A stretch of DNA of 64,000 nt from Terrabacter sp. Root181 (GTDB lineage: Bacteria; Actinomycetota; Actinomycetes; Actinomycetales; Dermatophilaceae), in assembly GCF_001428505.1 (NCBI RefSeq), contig NZ_LMHU01000001.1, positions 16,273 to 80,272 of the forward strand. Reading direction: 5' to 3'. Both the position numbers and the translations under genes were made by a program. Under the pieces are notes generated by a model, which searched no databases, was not told the DNA's origin, and worked only from the letters and a program-made list of their open reading frames with translations. Positions 50,227 through 59,105 of this stretch are shown here, one piece after another; within the stretch, counting starts at the first letter, position 1, and each line of letters opens with the position of its first letter.

Positions 50227-51572
50227 GTCTCGCGAGCCTCACGACCGGTGCGACCCTCGGCGGCCGCTACACCCTGGGCACGGCCATCGCGTCCGGCGGG
50301 ATGGGCGACGTCTGGGAGGCCACCGACGAGGTGCTCCAGCGTCCCGTCGCCGTCAAGGTCATGCGGCCGCAGGGTCCCGAGGCCGACGCCTTCCTCGAGC
50401 GCTTCCGCGACGAGGCCCGGGGCAGCGCCTCGCTGCACCACCCCAACATCGCGTCCGTCTTCGACTACGGCGAGGAGCACGGCACGGCCTACCTCGTCAT
50501 GGAGCTCGTCCCCGGACGCACGCTGGGCGACCTCATCCGCGACAGCGACGGCGGTATGCCGGCCGAGGAGGTGCGCTCGCTGCTCGGCCAGGCGGCCCTG
50601 GCGTTGTCCGCGGCCCACGAGGCCGGCGTCGTGCACCGCGACGTCAAGCCCGCCAACATCATCGTGACGCCCGAGGGGCAGGCCAAGCTCACCGACTTCG
50701 GGATCGCCCGGGTCGGCGACGGCTCGGGGCACACCCTCACCGGCGAGGTGCTCGGCACGCCCGACTACATCAGCCCGGAGCAGGCTCTCGGCGAGCCGGC
50801 GACCGCGGCGAGTGACATCTACTCGCTCGGCGTCGTGGCGCACGAGATGATCACCGGCCGCAAGCCGTTCGACATGGGCACGCCCGTCGCGACGGCCATC
50901 GCGCAGGTCAACGACCCTCCGCCCGAGCTGCCCTCGACCGTGCCCCTCGACCTGCGGGAGGTCGTCGACGCGTGCCTGGCCAAGGCAGCATCCGACCGTC
51001 CGGCCGACGCGCGCACCGTCGCCGACGCCGCCGGCGTGCCCCTGGGGTCGCTCCCGGGCGTCACACCGCCGCCCGTCGCCGCCGACACCACCGCGATCGT
51101 CCCGGCCGCCGTCGCGACGCGAGCCCTTCCGCTGGCCCATGCCGACACGACCGGCCGCGCTGCGCCCGCCGCGGCCGGACTCGCTTCCGCCACAGAGGGA
51201 CTCGCCTCGCGCGCCGACCGTCATCGCCTGACCGGGAGCCCCTCGGAGCACCCGGCCGCACGCCGGTGGGCCTGGCTGGCCGTCCCGGCCGTCGCTCTCG
51301 TGGCCTGGGGTGCTTTCGCGCTCGGCAGCGTCATGAGCGGACCGGACGCGAGCCCGGCGGCCCGACCGACGCCGCCCGCGGCCACCGCCCCGGCAACCAC
51401 GCCGACCGCCACGCCGACCGCCACGCCGACCGCCACGCCGACCGCCATGCGGACGACCACCACGGCGGCCCCGAGCCGCACCGTGACCCAGGCCCCCGTC
51501 CCCATCACGACGAGCACGATGCAGCAGCCCGCCCATGCCGGCAAGGGCAAGGGAAAGGGCAAGGCGAACTGA
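50223..51572 (+). CDS. pknA: membrane serine/threonine protein kinase PknA
   Basis: A 449-residue kinase. Motifs are IASGGMGDVWEA (glycine loop), VAVKVM (Lys), VVHRDVKPANII, LTDFGIAR and GTPDYISPEQALG. A membrane helix (WLAVPAVALVAWGAFALGSV) lies near residue 345, followed by a Thr/Pro-rich extracellular tail. Part of the tail is TPTATPTATPTA, encoded by a 12-base unit repeated four times at 51399-51446, and the protein ends in a GKGKGKGK basic run. There are no PASTA repeats. PknA with PknB controls division and wall growth in relatives. It overlaps pbpA by 4 bp and is one base from pknB. Confidence 0.95.
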   Translation: MSLASLTTGATLGGRYTLGTAIASGGMGDVWEATDEVLQRPVAVKVMRPQGPEADAFLERFRDEARGSASLHHPNIASVFDYGEEHGTAYLVMELVPGRTLGDLIRDSDGGMPAEEVRSLLGQAALALSAAHEAGVVHRDVKPANIIVTPEGQAKLTDFGIARVGDGSGHTLTGEVLGTPDYISPEQALGEPATAASDIYSLGVVAHEMITGRKPFDMGTPVATAIAQVNDPPPELPSTVPLDLREVVDACLAKAASDRPADARTVADAAGVPLGSLPGVTPPPVAADTTAIVPAAVATRALPLAHADTTGRAAPAAAGLASATEGLASRADRHRLTGSPSEHPAARRWAWLAVPAVALVAWGAFALGSVMSGPDASPAARPTPPAATAPATTPTATPTATPTATPTAMRTTTTAAPSRTVTQAPVPITTSTMQQPAHAGKGKGKGKAN

Positions 51573-51573
51573 C

Positions 51574-53511
<1,938 letters not shown>

Positions 53512-53536
53512 GGGTCAGCACACGGCATACGGCCGA

Positions 53537-53562
53537 GGGCCCCTCCCGAGCGGGAGGGGCCC
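53537..53562. terminator. intrinsic terminator after pknB, flanked by a second inverted repeat
   Basis: GGGCCCCTCCC pairs with GGGAGGGGCCC around GAGC and is followed by TT. Outside it, ACACGGCATACG (53520-53531) and CGTATGCCGTGT (53580-53591) are a further perfect 12-bp inverted repeat. It separates the convergent pknB and amidotransferase genes. Confidence 0.85.
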
Positions 53563-53602
53563 TTCGTCGTGTGAGGTCGCGTATGCCGTGTCGACCGTCG
53601 CG

Positions 53603-54241
53603 TCAGACGGCGGCGGTCACGAGGGGGCTCAGCCCGACCGAGCGCTCGACCGCGTCGGTGTCGCCGCACAGGGCCAGGAAGTTGGCGAGCATGCGGTGGC
53701 CGCCCTCGGTCAGGACGCTCTCGGGGTGGAACTGCACCCCGTGCAGCGGCAGGTCGCGGTGGCGCACCGCCATGACCAGGCCCGAGTCGGTGCTGCCGGT
53801 CGCGACGAGCTCGTCGGGCAGGGTCGCCGGGTCGATGGTCAGCGAGTGGTAGCGGGTCGCGGTGAACGGGCTGGGCAGGCCCTCGAGGACCCCGGTGCCG
53901 TCGTGGTGCACGAGCGAGGTCTTGCCGTGGAGCAGCTCGGGCGCGCGCCCGACGACCGCGCCGGCGACGACGCCGAGCGCCTGGTGGCCGAGGCACACGC
54001 CGAACATCGGCTTCGCGAGGCGGGCGCACTCGCGGATGATCTCCATCGACACCCCTGCGGCCTCGGGCGTGCCGGGTCCCGGGGAGACGAGCACGCCGTC
54101 GTAGGCGGCCGCGTCAGACGCGGGGACGGCGTCGTTGCGCACGACGGTGCAGTCGGCGCCGAGCTGCTCGAGGTAGCCGACGATCGTGTAGACGAAGCTG
54201 TCGTAGTTGTCGACGACGAGGATGCGGGTGGGGCTGGTCAT
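53603..54241 (-). CDS. class I glutamine amidotransferase, anthranilate/aminodeoxychorismate synthase component II
   Basis: A 212-residue glutaminase subunit of the TrpG/PabA type. It begins ILVVDNYDSFVYTIVGYLEQ, with SPGPGTPE, the nucleophile Cys in GVCLGHQALG, and the His/Glu pair in GVQFHPESVLTEGG. It supplies ammonia to the chorismate-using partner for tryptophan or folate synthesis; the partner is not in the window, so trpG and pabA cannot be told apart. In mycobacteria the same gene lies convergent to pknB, which fits here. ATG 54241 is the first residue of the conserved start. Confidence 0.92.
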   Translation of the reverse strand: MTSPTRILVVDNYDSFVYTIVGYLEQLGADCTVVRNDAVPASDAAAYDGVLVSPGPGTPEAAGVSMEIIRECARLAKPMFGVCLGHQALGVVAGAVVGRAPELLHGKTSLVHHDGTGVLEGLPSPFTATRYHSLTIDPATLPDELVATGSTDSGLVMAVRHRDLPLHGVQFHPESVLTEGGHRMLANFLALCGDTDAVERSVGLSPLVTAAV

Positions 54242-54272
54242 GCGGGGGCCTCAGAGGGGTGGTGGGGCGCGC

Positions 54273-55073
54273 TCAGCGGATCGGCGACGCGTACTGGAAG
54301 TCGACCGAGCCCGAGTATGCCGGGAACTCGATCGAGCCGTGCGTGTGCAGGGCGTAGCCGAGACCGACGGCATCGACGTACTGCTTGTAGATGTTGACCG
54401 ACGCGTCGGCGTCGAGCCCCTGCTGCATCCGGTCGACGTCGCCGATGGCGCTGATCCGGTAGGGCGGGGCGTAGACGCGACCCTGGAGGATGAGGGTGTT
54501 GCCGACGCAGCGGACGGCGCTCGTCGAGATGACCCGCTGGTCCTGGATCATCATCGCCTCGGCGCCCGAGGTCCAGAGCGCGTTGACGACGGCCTGCACG
54601 TCCTGCTGGTGGACCACGATGTCGTCGGCGGTGAAGCCGTCGGGCAGGGAGTCGGCCGTGCGCTTCGCGTCGTCGAGGGTCACCTCGAGGGCGGAGCCCC
54701 GGACCGTGGTCGTCGCGGCCGACGCGGCGAGCTCGTCGGCGGTGCGGGTCAGGCTCGAGAGGTGGTCGTCGGTCGGGGCGTTCGACTTCGACAGCGCCTC
54801 GACCTCCTTCTGGAGCCCGTCGAGGACGCCGGCCTTCTCGGCCACCCGCGAGTCACCCTCCATGATCAGCTGCGGCAGGTCCCGGTCGGCCCGGAGGTCG
54901 CGTCCCTGCGCGGTCTGGAAGCTCATCGCGAACATCACGCCGGCCGCCGCCATGACGACCGGGACGAGCAGCCCCCACGTCAGACGGAGTCGCCGCCGGG
55001 CGGTCGAGGGGGACGCCGCCGGCTCGGCAGCGTGCTCGACCGTCGCCGACTCGGGCGGCTCGACGTCGTTCAT
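54273..55073 (-). CDS. DUF881-family membrane protein
   Basis: A 266-residue protein with one N-terminal helix (LLVPVVMAAAGVMFAMSF, about residues 34-51), a coiled-coil-like stretch (GDSRVAEKAGVLDGLQKEVE) and the DUF881 domain: SALEVTLDDAKRT, VVHQQDVQAVVNALWTSGAEAM, RVISTSAVRCVGNTLI. The same family sits next to crgA and the pknB locus across actinobacteria; function is unknown but a role near the division site or envelope is assumed from context. It is upstream of the amidotransferase on the same strand, 31 bases away. A class E sortase gene often found here in relatives is absent. Confidence 0.9.
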   Translation of the reverse strand: MNDVEPPESATVEHAAEPAASPSTARRRLRLTWGLLVPVVMAAAGVMFAMSFQTAQGRDLRADRDLPQLIMEGDSRVAEKAGVLDGLQKEVEALSKSNAPTDDHLSSLTRTADELAASAATTTVRGSALEVTLDDAKRTADSLPDGFTADDIVVHQQDVQAVVNALWTSGAEAMMIQDQRVISTSAVRCVGNTLILQGRVYAPPYRISAIGDVDRMQQGLDADASVNIYKQYVDAVGLGYALHTHGSIEFPAYSGSVDFQYASPIR

Positions 55074-55454
55074 GACAGGTGTCCTCGCTCGCGCGGACCG
55101 TCCGCGCCGCCTCCATTGTGCCTCGTCACGGCGCGTGGACCGACCGGAGGTAGGGGACGACCGACGCCGCCTCGCTCATCTGGGTGCCGCCGCGCAGGGC
55201 GAGGCCGGCCGCGGCGCGGTTGGTCGCCCCGAGCTGCGTGACGAGGCCGCGTGGGGCTGCGTGTTCGTGCAACGGAGGAACTACGGACGCGACATCGAGG
55301 CATCCGGGTGTCATCCTCGTCCCGTCACCGTGTAGGGACCGGCGGCGGGCGGGGCGCAGACAGGGGGCGCATCCGCCCGCTCGCCGTCGGGACACGCGGA
55401 CGCCGGGCGTGTCATTGGTTACCCTTGCCTCAACTCAGACCCAAGGAGAACGCA
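55074..55454. other. 381-base gap upstream of crgA without a convincing gene
   Basis: The region between the divergent DUF881 and crgA genes. A frame on the minus strand (55126-55395) could encode 89 residues, but it has a poor start, an Arg/Pro-rich composition and no recognisable motif. No strong hairpin or palindrome was seen. It should hold both promoters. Confidence 0.5.
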
Positions 55455-55706
55455 GTGCCCGAGTCCAAAGGCCGCGACCACAAGGCGACGGCCTACACCC
55501 CGCCCCGCACGAGCAAGGCCGCCGAGCCCAACCCCACCTGGTGGGCGCCCGTCTTCATCACGCTGCTCGTCCTCGGGCTGCTGTGGATCGTCGTCTACTA
55601 CGTGACCGAGTACAAGTACCCGATCGGGTCCATCGGGGTCTGGAACCTCGGGGTGGGCTTCGTCCTGCTCATGGGCGGGTTCATCATGACGATGCGCTGG
55701 CGCTGA
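55455..55706 (+). CDS. crgA: cell division protein CrgA
   Basis: An 83-residue protein of the CrgA family: a polar N-terminus (SKGRDHKATAYTPPRT), then PNPTWWAPVFITLLVLGLLW (first helix), VYYVTEYKYPIGSIGVWNLG, and a second helix ending TMRWR. CrgA is a small septal membrane protein that links FtsZ, PBPs and other division proteins in actinobacteria and coordinates septation. GTG 55455 has AAGGAGAACGCA upstream. Its place beside DUF881 and near the pknB operon matches other actinobacteria. A terminator with a T-run follows at 55735. Confidence 0.95.
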   Translation: MPESKGRDHKATAYTPPRTSKAAEPNPTWWAPVFITLLVLGLLWIVVYYVTEYKYPIGSIGVWNLGVGFVLLMGGFIMTMRWR

Positions 55707-55734
55707 CGCACCAGGCATCACCCAGAGCACACAG

Positions 55735-55770
55735 GGGCCGCTTCCGTCGACGCGACGGAGCGGCCCTTTT
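55735..55770 (+). terminator. intrinsic terminator after crgA
   Basis: A stem of about 14 bp (GGGCCGCT with a one-base bulge, then TCCGTCG pairing with CGACGGA and GCGGCCC), followed by TTTT, 28 bases after the crgA stop. Confidence 0.85.
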
Positions 55771-55793
55771 GCACACAAGCGTCCCGGTGCCGG

Positions 55794-55966
55794 CTGTCCA
55801 CACCTGTGGACAGCCGGCACGGTGGTTCCCGGTCCACAGCTGTGGATGACGCCCGTGCACAACCTCTGGCGCGGATGACGAGAGTTATCCACACCGTTGT
55901 CCCCAGCTGGGGATGAATGACAGGTGTGTAACTACATCCACAGGCTTATCCACACCCGGTGGACAA
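55794..55966. other. cluster of DnaA-box-like sequences
   Basis: Within 173 bases there are two perfect TTATCCACA boxes (55885-55893 and 55946-55954) and one-mismatch boxes of the TTRTCCACA type: CTGTCCACA (55794-55802), TGTGGACAG (55805-55813), TGTGGATGA (55841-55849), TTGTCCCCA (55897-55905) and GGTGGACAA (55958-55966). The stretch is less GC-rich than its surroundings. No dnaA or dnaN flanks it. It fills most of the 321-base gap between crgA and the convergent P-loop gene, in which no gene is supported. Confidence 0.75.
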
Positions 55967-56027
55967 CTCCACCCGTCGGCTGGGGACAGCAGCCACGACG
56001 ACCCGTGGGCGCCGGTTGTCGAGGACG

Positions 56028-56612
56028 TCAGAGCCGGGGCAGGCCGAGCTCGGTGACGACCCGCTCGGCCGTGGCGCGGGCATCGCCGTGGTCGTTGTCG
56101 AGGCGCAGGTGGCGGTGCCCGGGCAGCAGGCGCTCGCCGTCCCGGGCCGGGTCGGTGCTGAACCGCGCCCGCGACTCGAGGTCGACGACATGGGAACGGG
56201 CCCACTCGACGTCCCGCTTGCTGCGCTTGTGGTCCATCCGGTCGGTGCCGCCCTCGCGGGCCAGGCGCACGTCCTGGGGTGCATAGAGCTCGACGACGTC
56301 GACGGGAGCGCCGGCTCGCTCGACCGGCTCGACGAGCTCCCGCAGCTGCGCGAGGTCGGCCGGGTGGTCGAGGTCGATGGCGAAGGTGAAGACGAGGCCG
56401 GGCAGGTCGGCGACGACGGACTCGGCGATGACCTCCCGGCGAATCATGGCGTTGATCCGCTGGAACGAGGGGGTGCCGAAGTCGTAGACCCCGAGCAGCG
56501 GCTCGATCGACATGTGGTTGTGGAAGAGCCGGAAGCCCGTCAGGTCGCACACGGCCCGACCGACCGTCATCTTGCCGACGGCCGGCGGACCGGTGACGCA
56601 GACGAGGTGCAC
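56028..56612 (-). CDS. small P-loop nucleoside-triphosphatase (kinase-like)
   Basis: A 194-residue AAA-type P-loop protein. The Walker A motif GPPAVGKMT lies near residue 10, followed by VGRAVCDLTGFRLFHNHMSI, in which the FxNH segment is typical of shikimate/gluconate-kinase-like proteins; DVRLAREGGTDRMDHK resembles a lid with basic residues. It probably phosphorylates a small molecule, substrate unknown. GTG 56612 has GAGG upstream and starts 7 bases after the rhomboid stop, so the two are likely cotranscribed. It converges towards the DnaA-box cluster. Confidence 0.75.
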   Translation of the reverse strand: MHLVCVTGPPAVGKMTVGRAVCDLTGFRLFHNHMSIEPLLGVYDFGTPSFQRINAMIRREVIAESVVADLPGLVFTFAIDLDHPADLAQLRELVEPVERAGAPVDVVELYAPQDVRLAREGGTDRMDHKRSKRDVEWARSHVVDLESRARFSTDPARDGERLLPGHRHLRLDNDHGDARATAERVVTELGLPRL

Positions 56613-56619
56613 GACGACC

Positions 56620-57570
56620 TCAGCCGAAGATGCTGAGCTCGCGGATGACCTCGGGCACGGTGAGGTACTTGACGACGGTGACGGCCACGAGGAGCACGAG
56701 GACGGCTCCGAGCGCGGTCCACACGAGGTGGCGCACGCCCTGGCGGCGGAAGACGACGATGACACCGGCGCAGGCCATGCCGGTGACGAAGCCGCCGACG
56801 TGCGCATGCCACGAGATGCCGGGGTAGAAAAAGCCGAACGCGGCGTTGATCGCGATCGTCGCGTACATCGCGGCCGACGAGCGCCCGAGGTGCCGGTTGA
56901 GCACGAGGAGCGCGCCGAAGAGTCCGAAGATCGCGCCGGACGCGCCGACGACGGGAGTCAGCCAGGCATCATCCAGACCGGCGCGCAGGCCCGCGATCGT
57001 GGGCGAGCCCGCCAGGAGCGTCACGGCGACCTGACCGCCGATGCCGCTGATGAGGTAGAGCGCGGCGAACCGCGCGCGGCCGAGCATCGGCTCGAGGTAC
57101 TGACCGAGCGTCCACAGCGCGAACATGTTGAGCAGGATGTGGAAGATCGTCGACGGGGAGTGCAGGAAGGCCGCGGTGACGAAGCGCCACGGCTCGGTCC
57201 ACCCGAGGAACGGCGCGAACGCGAACTTCTCCGTGACACTCGGGTTGGCGCGCTGCGCGAGGTAGACGACGGCGCAGACCGCGATGATCGTGTAGGTGAC
57301 GACCGGGGTGCCGTCGGTCGCGCGACCACCGAAGACGGTGCGGGCGCTGGGCGTGGTCCGGGCGGCCTCACGCACGCAGTCGACGCACTGGATGCCGACG
57401 GCGGCGGGGCGCTGGCACTCCGGGCACGCCGGCCGGCCGCAGCGCTGGCAGCGGACGTAGGCCTCCCGGTCGGGGTGGCGCGGGCACACGGACGGACCGG
57501 CAGCGGGCTGCGGGACCCCCGACTCGGGCGGGGGTTGGCCGGGCTGGCCGCTGGGCGGGTTGTCAGACAA
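56620..57570 (-). CDS. rhomboid-family intramembrane serine protease with N-terminal zinc-binding domain
   Basis: A 316-residue membrane protease. The N-terminal 75 residues hold a B-box-like zinc site (VCPRHPDREAYVRCQRCGRP, ACPECQRP and CVDC). The rhomboid core follows with about seven helices: FHILLNMFALWTLG, the catalytic Ser in VVGASGAIFGLFGA and the catalytic His in SWHAHVGGFVTG. It cleaves membrane proteins inside the bilayer; substrate unknown. The likely start is TTG 57570 with AGGGGGAA upstream. It lies between ppiA and the P-loop gene on one strand; a rhomboid gene near ppiA is common in actinobacteria. Confidence 0.92.
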   Translation of the reverse strand: MSDNPPSGQPGQPPPESGVPQPAAGPSVCPRHPDREAYVRCQRCGRPACPECQRPAAVGIQCVDCVREAARTTPSARTVFGGRATDGTPVVTYTIIAVCAVVYLAQRANPSVTEKFAFAPFLGWTEPWRFVTAAFLHSPSTIFHILLNMFALWTLGQYLEPMLGRARFAALYLISGIGGQVAVTLLAGSPTIAGLRAGLDDAWLTPVVGASGAIFGLFGALLVLNRHLGRSSAAMYATIAINAAFGFFYPGISWHAHVGGFVTGMACAGVIVVFRRQGVRHLVWTALGAVLVLLVAVTVVKYLTVPEVIRELSIFG

Positions 57571-57600
57571 CGGGGTTCCCCCTGCCGGTCACGTCCGTGG

Positions 57601-57646
57601 GCGGTGGTGCGGTGGTGCGGGTGGTGCGGATGGTGCGGTCGTGCGA
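57601..57646. repeat. short 8-9 bp tandem repeat
   Basis: Six units of GCGGTGGT, GCGGTGGT, GCGGGTGGT, GCGGATGGT, GCGGTCGT, GCGATGG in the 89-base gap between ppiA and the rhomboid gene. Confidence 0.65.
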
Positions 57647-57659
57647 TGGACCCGGAGGG

Positions 57660-58178
57660 TCAGTCCTCGACGGTCACCGAGTTGATGACGATGTCCTCGA
57701 CGGGCTTGTCGTTGGCGCCCGTGGCGACCGCGCCGATCTTGTCGACGACGTCGCGCGAGGCCTGGTCGGCGACCTCACCGAAGATCGTGTGCTTGCCCTG
57801 GAGCCAGGTGGTCGCAGCGGTCGTGATGAAGAACTGCGAGCCGTTGGTGCCCTTGCCCATGCGCTTGCCGGCGTTGGCCATGGCGAGGATGTAGGGCTTG
57901 GTGAAGTCCTTGTCGGGGCTGATCTCGTCGTCGAACGCGTAGCCCGGACCGCCGAAGCCCTGACCGATCGGGCAGCCGCCCTGGATCATGAAGTTCGGGA
58001 TGATGCGGTGGAAGATCAGGCCGTCGTAGAACGGGGTCGGGTTGGTGCGGCCCGCGTCGTCCTTGTACTCCTTCTCGCCCTTGGCGAGACCGACGAAGTT
58101 CTCCACGGTCTTCGGGGCCTGGTGCTCGAAGAGGTCGATGACGATGTCACCGTGGTTCGTGTGCAGGGTTGCCTTCAT
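57660..58178 (-). CDS. ppiA: cyclophilin-type peptidyl-prolyl isomerase
   Basis: A 172-residue cyclophilin. It begins MKATLHTNHGDIVIDLFEHQ, with FHRIIPNFMIQGGCPIGQGF (catalytic Arg, Phe and Gln), AMANAGKRMGKGTNGSQFFI, the substrate Trp in TTWLQGKHTIFGEV. It catalyses cis-trans isomerisation of X-Pro bonds in the cytoplasm. Length and lack of a signal peptide match the single cytosolic cyclophilin near the origin of actinobacteria. The start at 58178 has no strong Shine-Dalgarno. It precedes the rhomboid gene by 89 bases. Confidence 0.95.
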   Translation of the reverse strand: MKATLHTNHGDIVIDLFEHQAPKTVENFVGLAKGEKEYKDDAGRTNPTPFYDGLIFHRIIPNFMIQGGCPIGQGFGGPGYAFDDEISPDKDFTKPYILAMANAGKRMGKGTNGSQFFITTAATTWLQGKHTIFGEVADQASRDVVDKIGAVATGANDKPVEDIVINSVTVED

Positions 58179-58352
58179 GGGCCCAATCCTCGCACGACCG
58201 AGCACGTATGCCGTCCGGGCGGGTATGCGCCATGGGTGGCGGAACGCTGGGGGTGGACCCACCGTTGGCCAAGGAGAAGGATCATCCTCACAGCAGTCGA
58301 GGACGCGACCCGATGAGCAGCCGGCCAGGAGCCGGCGCAGGACGGAGTGCCG

Positions 58353-58979
58353 ATGTCGTTCATGGACAAGCTGAAGAAGAAGGCCGAGGAGCTCGACCTC
58401 GAGACGAAAGCCAGACAGCTGCAGGAGTCCGCCACGCAGGCGGCCAAGCAGGCGCGGGAGAAGGCGGGCGACTACGCCGCCCAGAACCGCGAGAAGATCG
58501 ACGGCTACGTCGAGACGGCCACGACGAAGATCGACGAGAAGACCGAGGGCAAGTACGCCGACAAGGTGGCCAAGGTCCGCGGGCACGTCGACCGCGGCGT
58601 CGACAAGGTCGCCGAGGGCCGCACCTCGGGGCCGACCACCGCGACCGGTGCGGCGGCGGCCGCGGGCGCGACCGACGTGACGGGTGGCGAGCCCTTCCCG
58701 GTCGACCCCGAGGCTCCCGCCCCGGTGTCGGCCAGCCCCCTCGACGCCCCGTCCCCCCTCGACCGGCCGACGCCCGTGACGGAGGGCGGCTTCGACGCGG
58801 CCGCCGGCGACCTGCCGGTCCCGGCCCGCGAGTCGCTCACCGACACGACGCTCGAGGACACCGTGCTCGGTCTCGACCACCCGCCGACCGCACCGGCCGG
58901 GCACCCGGACGCGCCGGCCCCCGAGGACGCCGACGCGACCCCGCGCGGGCCTCGCCCGCCGCACGACGGCACGAGCTGA
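58353..58979 (+). CDS. MT0933-like antitoxin-type protein with extended tail
   Basis: A 208-residue protein. The first 95 residues form a charged amphipathic helix rich in Lys, Glu and Ala (FMDKLKKKAEELDLETKARQ, NREKIDGYVETATTKIDEKT), the pattern of the small proteins annotated as antitoxin (MT0933/Rv0909 family). The remaining 110 residues are Pro/Asp/Ala-rich and probably disordered, much longer than in known antitoxins. No toxin partner follows, so a toxin-antitoxin role is not supported. A GGAG lies six bases before ATG 58353. It may be a stress or surface-interacting helical protein. Confidence 0.7.
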   Translation: MSFMDKLKKKAEELDLETKARQLQESATQAAKQAREKAGDYAAQNREKIDGYVETATTKIDEKTEGKYADKVAKVRGHVDRGVDKVAEGRTSGPTTATGAAAAAGATDVTGGEPFPVDPEAPAPVSASPLDAPSPLDRPTPVTEGGFDAAAGDLPVPARESLTDTTLEDTVLGLDHPPTAPAGHPDAPAPEDADATPRGPRPPHDGTS

Positions 58980-59105
58980 ACGGCGGGGCGTGACGGCATA
59001 CGCGAGCGGCGCCGGTGACGGCGCCGTCCACGCATGGGCGGTGTCCGTGCAGTACGTGGCCGAACTTGGCAGGATGGGTAAGGACGAGTGGACTTAGGAG
59101 GACGT

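Noticed and set aside
55126-55395. An 89-codon minus-strand frame between DUF881 and crgA
   Set aside because: Poor start, Arg/Pro-rich N-terminus, no ribosome site and no recognisable motif; a class E sortase, sometimes found at this place, is not encoded.
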